Origin: Sphingomonas tagetis
GTDB taxonomy: Bacteria; Pseudomonadota; Alphaproteobacteria; Sphingomonadales; Sphingomonadaceae
NCBI RefSeq assembly: GCF_024211275.1
Contig: NZ_JAMLDX010000005.1
Coordinates: 1-64,000 of the forward strand
DNA length: 64,000 nucleotides
Direction of reading: 5' to 3'
Numbering within the stretch: the stretch's first letter is position 1; every line of letters begins with the position of its first letter. The notes beneath the pieces were generated by a model. The model searched no databases and had not been told where the DNA came from. It was given only the letters and a program-made list of their open reading frames with translations. The translations under genes were made by a program, and so were the position numbers. Below are positions 40,446 through 49,077 of the stretch, piece by piece.

Positions 40446-41980
40446 GCGGCGAAGCCTCGCTGATGGGGTTCGTCGGGCCGCGCGCGGAGGGGTTCGTCAA
40501 CGACTGGCGCTTCATCACCGGGATCATGGGGCCGTATGGCTCGGCCAAGACGACGAGCTGCATCCGCAAGATCGTGGCGTCGGCGCTGATGCAGAATCCC
40601 GGCCCCGATGGGGTGCGGCGGGTGCGCTGGTGCGTGGTGCGCGACACCTATGCCCAGCTTGAGACGAACGTGCTCAAGAGCTGGTTCACGTGGTTCCCGC
40701 AGACCAAGGCCAACTGGAACGGCAACCGCAACGAGTTTTTCGAAGAGTTCGATGTGATGCTGCCCGATGGCAAGGCAGCGCGCGTGTCGATCGAGGTCAT
40801 CTTTCGCGCGATGGGCGACCGCAAGGCCGAGGACGTGCTCAAAGGGCTTGAGCTGACCGGGCTGTGGCTCAACGAAACCGACACGCTCGACATGAACGTG
40901 TTCCTGTTCGGCTGGCCGCGCACGGGCCGCTTTCCGTCCGCGAAGAATGGAGGGTGCCAGTGGCGCGGGGTGATCTGCGATTTCAACGCGCCCGACATCG
41001 ACAACTGGACCTATGATTTTCTCGTCCTCGAAAATGACGGGTTGAGCGACGAGCAGCGCGAGCATCTGCGCGGTGTGCTGGGGCCGCGCTTCGGCATCGG
41101 CTTCCACGAGCAACCCGGCGGCCTCGAACCCGACGCAGAGAATATCCACAATCTGCCGCCGGGCTATTACGAGGGTCTGGCGATGGCGTTCGCCAGCAAG
41201 CCGAACCATCTGCGCCGGTTCGTGCACAACAAGTTTGGGGCCGTGTCCGACGGGCAGCCGGTGTTCCCCGAGTTCAACCCCGATATCCATGTCGCGAAGG
41301 AGCGGATTCGGCTCGACCCCCGCTATCCGCTGCAAAGCTGCCTCGATGGCGGACGCACCCCCGCGCTGATCCCGTTCCAGTTCATCGAAAACCAGATGCG
41401 GCTGCTCGACGAGATCGTGATCTGGAACCCCGGCAAGAGCGACGAGCTGCAGCGTCTCGGGCCAAAGGCGTTCGCCGAGCTGTGCTGGGAGCATTTCGCG
41501 CAGCACTATCCGACCGCGCAGCTAGGCACGATGTTCTACGATCCGGCGATCGACTTCGGCCAGGACGACGAGGAAGAGGACTGGCTGCGCTTCTTCCGCA
41601 AGCTGTTCAAGGGCGCGAAGTTCCGCCCCGGCGGGCGCGATGGCAACCGGATCGAGCCGCGGCTTGAAAGCGTGCGCGGGCGGCTGACCAATGCGCCCGG
41701 CGGGCGGCCGGGCCTGATCGTCAGCCCCAACTGCCACACGGTCATTCGCGGCTTCACCAGCGGCTATGTCTATGAGCGGATCAAGCTGTCGAATGGCTCG
41801 GGCCGGTTCCGCGAGAAGCCGATCAAGAATGATTTCAGCCACCCGATGGACGCCGTTCAATACGGCTCGCTGGGCTGCGAGACGGTGGCCGACATCCTCA
41901 ACGATCTGACGGGACGTGCCCGTGCGCAGCAGGCGCGCGGCAAGGTGAAGCATGGTGGCTATGCGGGGGCGGGACGATGA
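40442..41980 (+). CDS. terL: Phage terminase large subunit
   Basis: A 512-residue protein. Walker A is GPYGSAKTT (30-38) and the acidic Walker B region is LELTGLWLNETDTL with Glu145. The nuclease-like C-terminal half includes QLGTMFYDPAIDFGQDDEEE. It drives ATP-dependent packaging of phage DNA into the prohead. GTG start with AAGGTGA upstream. Overlaps the next gene by four bases. Confidence 0.85.
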   Translation: MSGEASLMGFVGPRAEGFVNDWRFITGIMGPYGSAKTTSCIRKIVASALMQNPGPDGVRRVRWCVVRDTYAQLETNVLKSWFTWFPQTKANWNGNRNEFFEEFDVMLPDGKAARVSIEVIFRAMGDRKAEDVLKGLELTGLWLNETDTLDMNVFLFGWPRTGRFPSAKNGGCQWRGVICDFNAPDIDNWTYDFLVLENDGLSDEQREHLRGVLGPRFGIGFHEQPGGLEPDAENIHNLPPGYYEGLAMAFASKPNHLRRFVHNKFGAVSDGQPVFPEFNPDIHVAKERIRLDPRYPLQSCLDGGRTPALIPFQFIENQMRLLDEIVIWNPGKSDELQRLGPKAFAELCWEHFAQHYPTAQLGTMFYDPAIDFGQDDEEEDWLRFFRKLFKGAKFRPGGRDGNRIEPRLESVRGRLTNAPGGRPGLIVSPNCHTVIRGFTSGYVYERIKLSNGSGRFREKPIKNDFSHPMDAVQYGSLGCETVADILNDLTGRARAQQARGKVKHGGYAGAGR

Positions 41981-42210
41981 CGGCTGTGGTTCCTTGGTTG
42001 GTGGGTGGCGTGGTCGGCGGGCTGTTGTCCGGCAAGAAAAAGACGCCCGAACAGCCCGCGCCGGTGCTCGCGCCGCGCCGCAACGAGGCGCGTGAGGCGG
42101 CGGACGCGCGCGACCGCGTGTCGAAGCGGCGCGGGGTGGCGGCGAACCTGATCCTTGGCGCGGGCGGCGCCGAAAGCACGACTGGCAGCAAGGGCACGCT
42201 GGGCAGCTGA
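41977..42210 (+). CDS. Small phage structural or assembly protein
   Basis: A 77-residue protein with a hydrophobic N-terminus (PWLVGGVVGGLLSG), a Pro-rich part and a Ser/Thr/Gly end (GGAESTTGSKGTLGS). Short proteins of this make-up follow the terminase in podovirus-like prophages. Function not known. Confidence 0.6.
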   Translation: MTAVVPWLVGGVVGGLLSGKKKTPEQPAPVLAPRRNEAREAADARDRVSKRRGVAANLILGAGGAESTTGSKGTLGS

Positions 42211-42246
42211 ACCGGGGGCTGTGCCCCTTTGATGATGGAGGTTTGA

Positions 42247-43209
42247 ATGGGTGGAACAACGAAGGTGGCGGCAACGGCGGGCGACGGGAAGTCTGGCGAG
42301 GCGCTACCGCCGCCCGTAGCCGTCGATCTGCGCGAACTGGCGGCGGCTGTGCTAGCGGATTCGATGTTCATCGGACTTGTGCGCGACGGTCTGCGCGAGA
42401 TCCTCGACGAACCGGTGGCGCGGCTCGAAGCGCAGCTCAAGATGTTCACTGACGCGATCGGCAGCGATCCCGAAACGATCGCCAAGGCGCTGTCCACCGA
42501 TGCCATTGCGGTGGAGGTTCTGCCGAACCTGCTGGCGCACGAAGATTTCGTCGCGGGCGTCGGCAATCTGATCACGGCGCGGCTCGCGACCGATGATTTC
42601 GCCGGGCAGCTCGTCGTGCCGATCAGCGAATATCTCGACAAGCAACTGCCCGAGCTGGTCGCGGCGGCGATGCCGGATACGCCGGAGAAGGCGGCGGCGC
42701 GGCGGGTCGAGGAAGCGCAGGCGGCGCAGGATCGGCAGCAGCGTGCCGACCGGCGCGCGGCGCGCGAGCGCGAGCGGGAAGCTGAAAAGGTCGCCGAGGA
42801 ACGCGCGGGCCGCAAGGCCGAGGCGCGCGACCGCCGCACGGCGCTGACCACCTTGCCCGAGGATGAAACCGAGTTGGCGCTGTACCGCGTCGCGGTCGAT
42901 CTGGCGACGGTCGCGCGCGGCAGCCTGCTGCTCGACGATGGCACGGTGCTGTCGATCGATTTCGCGCGCGACGTGGCGGCGAGCGAGCTGCGCCCCGTGG
43001 AGGGCAGCAACGGGCTGCTGCTCAAGGCGGCGGCGATCGACATCGGGCAGGGCATGCCGGAGCCGTTCCGCATCGAAGCGGCGCTGCTGGTGCTGGAATG
43101 CGGCGAGGGCCATCGCGTGCTGCGGTGCCCGATGCAGTCGCCGCTGACCGTGGGCGGCGGCGCGGTCGCGCAGCTGGGGGCCGAGAGCCTGCTGTTCCGC
43201 CCGATCTGA
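42247..43209 (+). CDS. Phage protein with coiled coil, unknown function
   Basis: A 320-residue protein. The middle (residues 150-205) is a strong coiled coil full of Arg, Glu and Ala (RADRRAAREREREAEKVAEE). The C-terminal part is beta-like (LLDDGTVLSIDFARDVAASE). GGAGG precedes the ATG by six bases. It sits between terminase and the Acb2/Tad1-like gene; a role in head assembly or lysogenic interaction cannot be told. Confidence 0.55.
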   Translation: MGGTTKVAATAGDGKSGEALPPPVAVDLRELAAAVLADSMFIGLVRDGLREILDEPVARLEAQLKMFTDAIGSDPETIAKALSTDAIAVEVLPNLLAHEDFVAGVGNLITARLATDDFAGQLVVPISEYLDKQLPELVAAAMPDTPEKAAARRVEEAQAAQDRQQRADRRAAREREREAEKVAEERAGRKAEARDRRTALTTLPEDETELALYRVAVDLATVARGSLLLDDGTVLSIDFARDVAASELRPVEGSNGLLLKAAAIDIGQGMPEPFRIEAALLVLECGEGHRVLRCPMQSPLTVGGGAVAQLGAESLLFRPI

Positions 43210-43249
43210 TCGAAATGGTGTGCGGAGTTAGGCCTTTCGCCGCGCGCCA

Positions 43250-43280
43250 GGGGGAGGGCGGGGGACAGCGGCCCTCCCCC
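43250..43280. other. Strong GC hairpin
   Basis: GGGGGAGGGC pairs perfectly with GCCCTCCCCC over an 11-base loop, without a T run. It lies between the coiled-coil gene and the Acb2/Tad1-like gene. Confidence 0.75.
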
Positions 43281-43332
43281 AGAAGCATCCGTGCCGCGCG
43301 GTTCTGCGGCGACACAACAGGAAGCAGGTAAC

Positions 43333-43737
43333 ATGCGAAAGCTGACAGACCATATCGTCAACCCGGCCAATGATCAGCTTGTGATCACGGCGCGCGACGA
43401 ACCCGGTGCGGGTGGCGCGCAGCACCTGTACATGATCGAGGGCTTCGACACTTCGACCAACCCGTCATGTCCGTTTGTCGAGCGCCACGGTGCGCCGGCC
43501 CAGCATGCGACCGTGCTTTTCCAGAACGGGCCGATCAACGAAGTCGGCGTCAATGGCGTGACGCAGGAAGCCCTGCTGGCGATCGTAGCGGACCGGCTGC
43601 GCTCGTTTCAGGCCGGGCCATATGCGTGCCGCGAAAACGCGCTCGCGCTGACCAAGATCGAGGAAGCGCAGCATTGGCTGCAGCAGCGCACCTTGGAGCG
43701 CATGCGTCGCGGCGTCGAGGGCACGCACGCCAAGTAA
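43333..43737 (+). CDS. Acb2/Tad1-like hairpin domain protein (anti-defence candidate)
   Basis: A 134-residue protein. The N-terminal 66 residues are beta-rich; residues 68-134 hold PINEVGVNGVTQEALLAIVA, RLRSFQAGPYACRENALALT and RTLERMRRGVEGTHAK. These residues match the two-helix domain shared, to my knowledge, by the anti-CBASS protein Acb2 and the Thoeris inhibitor Tad1, which sequester cyclic nucleotide signals. Direct binding is not shown by sequence. It is expressed as part of the structural operon, just before the portal gene. Confidence 0.65.
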   Translation: MRKLTDHIVNPANDQLVITARDEPGAGGAQHLYMIEGFDTSTNPSCPFVERHGAPAQHATVLFQNGPINEVGVNGVTQEALLAIVADRLRSFQAGPYACRENALALTKIEEAQHWLQQRTLERMRRGVEGTHAK

Positions 43738-43756
43738 TTGTCACGGGGGAAGGCAT

Positions 43757-45427
43757 ATGTTCGACGCCAAGGAAGCACTTGCAGCGCAGGGCCGAATGGA
43801 GCTGGGACGCTCCAATTTCGACCAGCAATGGCAGGAGGCGGCGGAGCTTTGCCTTCCCCGACAGGCCGATTTTCCGATTGGCGGGCAGCGCCAGCAGGGC
43901 GAGAACCGCAGCAACCAGATTTTCGACGAGCATGCGCAGCAGGCGGTCGATGACGGGGTGAGCGTGTTCGAGGGCTGGGTGAAGCCCAAGGGCCAAATCT
44001 GGCAGCTGCTGACGCCGCCCGACGACGAGCTGCTGCGCTATCAGCATGTCGCGGCGTGGTATGAGCGGATTTCGCATCGGCTGCACAAGCTGCGCGCGAG
44101 CGCCTTGAGCGGCTATGATCAGCAGAGCAACGAGTCCGTCTATTCGCTGATGGCGTTCGGCAACCAGGCCATGGAGGTCGAGCCGCGCCGCGATCCGGTG
44201 TCGAAGGCGATCGTCGGCCTGCGCTATCGCAGCGAGCATATCGGACGCGTGTATATCGAAACGGACTGGCAGGGGCTGCCGTCGCGGCGCCATGTCAAGT
44301 TCACGCTGACCGGGCCGCAGGCGCTGGAGCGGTTCGGACGCGCCGCGCTGGAGCGCGCGCCGCTGGTGCTCAAGGCGGCGCTGGCCAATGACGATCAGCA
44401 GCGCAGCAAGCCGTTCGAGTTTCTGCGCGTGCTCAAGCCGAACACCGCGATCGACAGCAACCGGCTGGACTGGCGCGGCAAGGTGTGGGTCAACGGGTTC
44501 CTGTCGATCGAGGACCGCAGCTTCGTCGAGGAAGGCGGCTATCGCTCGCCGCCGCTGATCTATTCGCGGTTCCGGCAGTCGCCGACGGAAGATTACGGGC
44601 GCGGGCCGGGCACGGACGTGTTGCCAGCGATCAAGGCTGCGCAGGCGGTGATGATCGACGTGATGGCCGCCGCCGAGCTGGGGCTGCGTCCGCCGCTGGG
44701 CGCGCCCGATGACGCGACCGACATGCTGATCAACTATATCGCGGCCGAGATCACCTATGGCGCGGTCGATCGGCGCGGCAATCAGCTGGTAAAGCCGCTG
44801 TTCGAGGTCGGCGAAATGCAGGGCGCGCTGGCGGTGATGGAGATCATCCATCGCGTCATCGACCGCGCATGCTTCCGCCACCTGCTGATGGTCAATCAGG
44901 ACATGAAGAGCCATGTGACCGACAGCCAGATCTACGAGCGGTTGCAGGAAAAGGGCGTGCTGCTGTCGCCGATGGGCCGGCAGGAAACCGAGTGGTTCAC
45001 GCCGATGCTGGACCGCGAAATCGACATCATGGACATGATGGGCGAGTTCGACGACATGCCCGGCGAAGTGATCGAGGCCGGCGGGCTGTTCGGCACCGAA
45101 TATGACAACCCGCTCAACCGCGCGCTGAAAGCGGCGCAGGCAGGCGGCTATTTCCGCGCGCTCGACAAGGTTGTGGCTGTTGCGCAGTATGACCGCACCG
45201 CGCTCGACGCGTTCCTCGAAGAATATCCGATCGCCAAGGCGGTGCTGGGCATCGGCAAGATCGAGGGCATCCCGGCAAGCTGGCGCGCGACCGCCGCCGA
45301 GAAGCGCGCCGCAGCGGCGGCACGCGAGCAGCAGCAGCAGCTGCAGCAGATCCAGCAGCTGGGCGAATCGCTCGAGCCGGTGACGCGCGTCGCGGGCGAA
45401 TTGTCGGGCGCGCTCGATGCCGCATGA
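43757..45427 (+). CDS. Podovirus head-to-tail connecting (portal) protein
   Basis: A 556-residue protein with the pattern of the bacteriophage head-to-tail connecting family: WQEAAELCLPRQADF, NQIFDEHAQQAVDD, YSLMAFGNQAMEVEPRRDP, YGRGPGTDVLPAIKAAQAVM. The C-terminus is Gln-rich and coiled. The portal forms the ring through which DNA enters and leaves the capsid, typical of T7-like podoviruses. GGGGGAAGG precedes the ATG. Confidence 0.85.
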   Translation: MFDAKEALAAQGRMELGRSNFDQQWQEAAELCLPRQADFPIGGQRQQGENRSNQIFDEHAQQAVDDGVSVFEGWVKPKGQIWQLLTPPDDELLRYQHVAAWYERISHRLHKLRASALSGYDQQSNESVYSLMAFGNQAMEVEPRRDPVSKAIVGLRYRSEHIGRVYIETDWQGLPSRRHVKFTLTGPQALERFGRAALERAPLVLKAALANDDQQRSKPFEFLRVLKPNTAIDSNRLDWRGKVWVNGFLSIEDRSFVEEGGYRSPPLIYSRFRQSPTEDYGRGPGTDVLPAIKAAQAVMIDVMAAAELGLRPPLGAPDDATDMLINYIAAEITYGAVDRRGNQLVKPLFEVGEMQGALAVMEIIHRVIDRACFRHLLMVNQDMKSHVTDSQIYERLQEKGVLLSPMGRQETEWFTPMLDREIDIMDMMGEFDDMPGEVIEAGGLFGTEYDNPLNRALKAAQAGGYFRALDKVVAVAQYDRTALDAFLEEYPIAKAVLGIGKIEGIPASWRATAAEKRAAAAAREQQQQLQQIQQLGESLEPVTRVAGELSGALDAA

Positions 45428-45749
45428 CGCGCCGATCGCGAAGCTGTTGGGTCAGAACAGCGAGGGTCAGAAATGGTCGATCAAGCAGGAGATCGCCAAG
45501 CTGGTCAGCACAAGCCGGGACGCGCGCGAGTGTTTTTGCGGCGAGGATGGCGAGCTGACGCCCGCTGCCGAGCGCATCTTCGCGAAGCTGGCCAAGGCGG
45601 CCGAGCTCAACAAGATCGGGTTCGAGCCGGACGCGCGGCGATCTGACTACCAGAAGGGGATGCAGGACTGCGTTCGCCTGCTGGCCGGGATGGTCAAGCT
45701 CGACACGCAACGGCTCGAAGAGCTGCAACGCAGAGTGGGAGACAGGTAA
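45417..45749 (+). CDS. Small phage head protein, unknown function
   Basis: A 110-residue protein; ATG overlaps the last residues of the portal. Helical, with EIAKLVSTSRDARECFCGED and an end KLDTQRLEELQRRVGDR. Similar small proteins follow the portal gene of podovirus-like prophages. Role unknown. Confidence 0.6.
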   Translation: MPHDAPIAKLLGQNSEGQKWSIKQEIAKLVSTSRDARECFCGEDGELTPAAERIFAKLAKAAELNKIGFEPDARRSDYQKGMQDCVRLLAGMVKLDTQRLEELQRRVGDR

Positions 45750-45750
45750 C

Positions 45751-46632
45751 ATGAACGATGTGACGGGCGGCGCCGGGGGCGCTGCGGGCGGGGATGGCGG
45801 CGCGGGCGCCGGTGGCGCAGGCGCGGCGGCGATCGCCGGTGCGGGTGGCGGCGAAGGCACTGGCGGTCAGGCCAGCGGCGGTGCCGCGCCCAGCTGGCGC
45901 GATGACTTGCCCGAGACGATCCGCGGCGATGCGAGCCTCGCCAACTTCGCCGATATCGGCGCGCTGGCGCAAGGCTATATCGAGACGAAGCGTACCGCTT
46001 CGGAGCGGATCGACGGTTACAAGACCGACGAGGGCTTGAAGAAGTTCGGCGAAATCGTGCGGCCCGCTACGGCGGCGGACTATGAGATCAGCGTGCCGGA
46101 TGGCTTTCCGACCAAAAAGGCGGATGCGTTCCGCGACTTCGCGTTCGGCATAGGCATGCCGCCGCAGTGGGCGAAAGCCATCGTGGACTTCAACAACGAG
46201 CAGGATGCTGACGACCTGAGAGCCGCCGAGGAAGCGAGCCAGGCCGACGTAGACCAGCTGCGCAATACGATGGGCGCGGACAAGTTTGACACCAGCCTGC
46301 AGGCGGTTCGGCAAATGCTCGAAAAAAGCGGCGTCGAGCTCGCGGCCGAGGATATGGCGCACCTCGACACCAAGATCGGCAGCAGCAACCTGCTCAAGTG
46401 GATGTTCGACATGGCGGCACGCGTCGGCGATCCGGGGCCGGTGGAAGGCGCGGGCGGCGCGAGCGGCGGCGGGCAGGCGATGACGCCCGAAGCCGCGTCG
46501 TCGCGGTGGGACGTGGCGGTGAAGGATGCCAACTGGCGCAAGCAGGCGCAGATCAAGGGCACGCCCGAATTCGCCGAATCCGAGCGGCTGCAGAACCTGA
46601 TCGCGCAGGGACGCGCGCGCAAAACCTCTTGA
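45751..46632 (+). CDS. Phage scaffolding protein
   Basis: A 293-residue acidic protein: a Gly/Ala-rich disordered start (residues 1-45), then WRDDLPETIRGDASLANFAD and coiled helical regions, and an end AESERLQNLIAQGRARK. This layout between portal and capsid genes suits a scaffold that guides capsid assembly. Ends just before dyad F. GGGAGACAGGT precedes the start. Confidence 0.7.
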   Translation: MNDVTGGAGGAAGGDGGAGAGGAGAAAIAGAGGGEGTGGQASGGAAPSWRDDLPETIRGDASLANFADIGALAQGYIETKRTASERIDGYKTDEGLKKFGEIVRPATAADYEISVPDGFPTKKADAFRDFAFGIGMPPQWAKAIVDFNNEQDADDLRAAEEASQADVDQLRNTMGADKFDTSLQAVRQMLEKSGVELAAEDMAHLDTKIGSSNLLKWMFDMAARVGDPGPVEGAGGASGGGQAMTPEAASSRWDVAVKDANWRKQAQIKGTPEFAESERLQNLIAQGRARKTS

Positions 46633-46634
46633 CA

Positions 46635-46655
46635 AAGTAAACGTTCCGTAGCTTT
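46635..46655. promoter_or_regulatory. Operator-like dyad F, with TTGACA directly upstream
   Basis: TTGACA (46629-46634) is followed by AAGTAAAC-GTTCC-GTAGCTTT and, six bases later, by a terminator hairpin. It lies between scaffold and capsid genes; it could be a promoter or regulator for the capsid. Confidence 0.6.
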
Positions 46656-46660
46656 TTCAC

Positions 46661-46691
46661 GGGGCCGGTTCGGGGGGATCGGCCCCATTTT
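46661..46691 (+). terminator. Terminator-like hairpin before the capsid gene
   Basis: GGGGCCG pairs with CGGCCCC over a 12-base loop, followed by ATTTT. Probably ends transcripts from the scaffold or attenuates capsid transcription. Confidence 0.7.
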
Positions 46692-46862
46692 CCCCCGAGA
46701 ATGCCGCTCCGACTTCCCGCGCCGCCGACGCGGACCCGAGTGCTACGCCGCTAAAAGATGCGGCCGACGACGCGGGGCGTTCCCGCGAGAGCGGACCCGG
46801 CCAATTGGCCCGCCTTCCCGCTCGAAAAGCAACATATCGTTGATTTTTGAGCGGAGGTTTCG

Positions 46863-47831
46863 ATGCCTGAATGGCAAGACACGATGGCGACGACTGCTTT
46901 CGAGAAGGCAGTCGATTTTCAGCTGAACGAACTCGGCGTCGAGTTCGAGGGTATGTGCGATTTCAAGGGCGGCATGACGGACGAAAAGGTCCAGATCACC
47001 GACCGGTTCAGCGACCTGCCCTATGACGAAGTCGAGGACCGGCTGGGCAAGACCGACCTGCCCGAGTCCGAAGTCGAGCGGCGCTATATCCACATGCCGA
47101 ACCGGCTGCGCACCGGCACGTATCTCGATCCCGACGATCAGATGGCGACGCAGATTCCGCTGGCAAGTCCGCTGGCGATCGGCGTTGCGCGGGGGATTAA
47201 GATCGCGCGCAAGGATCGCTTCCTGCTCGGCTTCCACGGCAACGCCTATACCGGCAAGACCGGCACCACGGCAGTGCCGTTCAAGTCGGCCAACGTGTTC
47301 GCCGCGGACTATGGCGAGACGGCGACGCAGTATAAGGGGCTCACGCTCAAGAAGCTGCGCGCGCTGCGCAAGAAGGCACGGCAGCTGCTGATCGATCCCA
47401 GGGATCCGAGCAACAAGCTGCACATGGGCATCACGGCGGAAGAGATCGAGGACCTGCTCGAAATCGACCAGTATATCAGCCGCGATTACAACCCGGACAG
47501 CCAGACCCGCAAGCCGATGTCGGAAGGCGCCAAGCAGGCGCTGCAGGACGGCGAGCCGACCGACTTCCTGGGCATCCACTTCGTGCCGATGGAATTCACC
47601 AATGCCCGCGCGTTCCCGAAGTCGGCGGCGCTGGGCCTCAACGGCAGTGGTCATCGCCGCTGCCCGGTGTGGATTCCCAAGGGCATGTCGGGCCGCCAGT
47701 GGCAGGGCATCGAGACGCACCGCGACCAGCGGCCGGACATGAACCATGCCTGGCAGTTCACCGCCTACACGAAGCTCGCTTACTCGCGGAACAACGAGGA
47801 TCTGGCGTTCATCGTCGAGTGTGCGGACTGA
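46863..47831 (+). CDS. Major capsid protein
   Basis: A 322-residue protein: TTAFEKAVDFQLNELGVEFE at the start and GYNRNN-free core with GHRRCPVWIPKGMSGRQWQ and NEDLAFIVECAD at the end. Length, position after the scaffold and the start pattern fit the phage capsid family of podovirus-like prophages. GAGCGGAGGTTTCG precedes the ATG, a strong ribosome binding site. Flanked by hairpins on both sides. Confidence 0.8.
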   Translation: MPEWQDTMATTAFEKAVDFQLNELGVEFEGMCDFKGGMTDEKVQITDRFSDLPYDEVEDRLGKTDLPESEVERRYIHMPNRLRTGTYLDPDDQMATQIPLASPLAIGVARGIKIARKDRFLLGFHGNAYTGKTGTTAVPFKSANVFAADYGETATQYKGLTLKKLRALRKKARQLLIDPRDPSNKLHMGITAEEIEDLLEIDQYISRDYNPDSQTRKPMSEGAKQALQDGEPTDFLGIHFVPMEFTNARAFPKSAALGLNGSGHRRCPVWIPKGMSGRQWQGIETHRDQRPDMNHAWQFTAYTKLAYSRNNEDLAFIVECAD

Positions 47832-47837
47832 CCCCTA

Positions 47838-47861
47838 CCGGCGGGGCAGCGGCCCCGCCGG
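47838..47861. other. Strong GC hairpin after the capsid gene
   Basis: CCGGCGGGG pairs with CCCCGCCGG over a six-base loop. No T run; it may stabilise or process the capsid mRNA. Confidence 0.75.
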
Positions 47862-47881
47862 CAACCTAAGAAGGTAGCAAG

Positions 47882-48331
47882 ATGGCTGATGGTTACGGCA
47901 ACAACCGCACCGGTGCGAGCGATGGCACGCTGCCGGTCCCCGTCAAGATCCCCGGCGCCGTCAATGGCGGGCGGGTCGCGTCGTTTTACGAGAAGTTCGA
48001 CCTGTCGAAGGCGAACGTCCAGAAGGTGGCCACCAACCGCAATCTCGTCGGCGAGGTTCCGGTGGGCCACCGCCTGCTCTCGATCAAGGTCCGCTCGTCG
48101 GTATCGCTCACCACTTCGCAGCTCAAGTTCGGCGATGGCAGCGACGACGACAAGTTCGGCGTGGCCGCCGCCTATGGCACGACTGCGGAAGTCGAGAAGG
48201 AATATCTGCTCGTCGCGCAGCAGGGCGAGCCGCTCACGGCCGATACGAAGATCTGGATGACGCACACCACGGCGGACCTGCCCGGTGCCGGCCTCGTCAC
48301 GGTCGAGGTGCGGACCTCGGCACGCGGCTGA
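47882..48331 (+). CDS. Capsid decoration-like protein
   Basis: A 149-residue beta-rich protein (GTLPVPVKIPGAVNGGRVAS, later LTADTKIWMTHTTADLPGAG). AAGAAGGT precedes the start. Position directly after the major capsid protein and the beta-rich composition suggest a head decoration or stabilising protein; this is inference. Confidence 0.6.
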   Translation: MADGYGNNRTGASDGTLPVPVKIPGAVNGGRVASFYEKFDLSKANVQKVATNRNLVGEVPVGHRLLSIKVRSSVSLTTSQLKFGDGSDDDKFGVAAAYGTTAEVEKEYLLVAQQGEPLTADTKIWMTHTTADLPGAGLVTVEVRTSARG

Positions 48332-48337
48332 CCGAAC

Positions 48338-48366
48338 GGCGCGGGGTTTACCTGTTGCCCCGCGCC
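48338..48366. other. Strong GC hairpin after the decoration gene
   Basis: GGCGCGGGG pairs with CCCCGCGCC over an 11-base loop. Confidence 0.75.
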
Positions 48367-48368
48367 TA

Positions 48369-48429
48369 GCGCCGCCCGCCACGCCTCTTTCCGGGGGGAT
48401 CGAGAAACGGCGGGCGGCGCTTCCATTTT
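48369..48429 (+). terminator. Terminator-like hairpin
   Basis: GCGCCGCCCGCC pairs perfectly with GGCGGGCGGCGC over a 28-base loop, followed by TTCCATTTT. Likely ends or attenuates the capsid transcript. Confidence 0.6.
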
Positions 48430-48444
48430 GGGGGAGTGCCGCCT

Positions 48445-49077
48445 GTGGCCGATACGCCAGCACCAAGCCTGCCGGGCAAGCGCGTCGTGATGAACAAGAC
48501 GCTGCTGTTGCTGGGATCGTCCAAGCGGGTGAGCAATACCGACGATTCGACCGACGCCGACACCGAGAGCCTCAACATCCTGTGGGGCATCGCGCGGCGC
48601 GCGGCGCTCGCGCTGCATCCGTGGAACTTCGCGCTGACGCGCAAGAAGATCGACCGCGAAGATGCCGCGGTCAGCGAGGTCGGCCCGGCCTATTCGTACA
48701 AGCTGCCGCTGGAATGGGTGTGCTGGTTTCCGTGGAGCCGGGACAGCGAATATTATTTCGAGGCGGTCGAGGAAGGCGGCTTCCTGCTGTGCGACAGCGC
48801 GGGGCCGCTGGTGGTGCGCGGCGCGCTCGACGTGGACGTGCCGGCGAAATGGTCGCCGCTGTTCGTCGATGTGATGGCCTATACGCTGGCGGTCGAGTTC
48901 TGCCACGGCAAGACGCAGCTGGTCGGCCTGCGTGACCGGCTGACCCATGAGCGCGCCGAGAAGCTCGACGAAGCCTATCGCGTCGATGGCCGCGCGACAC
49001 CGAACCGCCCGCGCCCGTCGCATCATAACAGCGGCTGGGCCGGTGCGCGCTATCGGTCGCTCGGGGTGCGGCGCTGA
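48445..49077 (+). CDS. Tail tubular protein A (head-tail adaptor)
   Basis: A 210-residue protein (SLNILWGIARRAALALHPWN, later VAVEFCHGKTQLVGLRD). The start NKTLLLLGSS...AD and the ends match the T7-type adaptor that joins portal and tail tube. GTG 48445 is preceded by GGGGGAG at a good distance; GTG 48436 is three codons upstream. Ends on the first base of the next gene. Confidence 0.7.
   Translation: MADTPAPSLPGKRVVMNKTLLLLGSSKRVSNTDDSTDADTESLNILWGIARRAALALHPWNFALTRKKIDREDAAVSEVGPAYSYKLPLEWVCWFPWSRDSEYYFEAVEEGGFLLCDSAGPLVVRGALDVDVPAKWSPLFVDVMAYTLAVEFCHGKTQLVGLRDRLTHERAEKLDEAYRVDGRATPNRPRPSHHNSGWAGARYRSLGVRR

Noticed and set aside
46629-46655. TTGACA beside dyad F as a complete sigma-70 promoter
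   Set aside because: No good -10 hexamer lies 16-18 bases downstream, so the promoter reading is unproven; I list the site only as an operator-like dyad.
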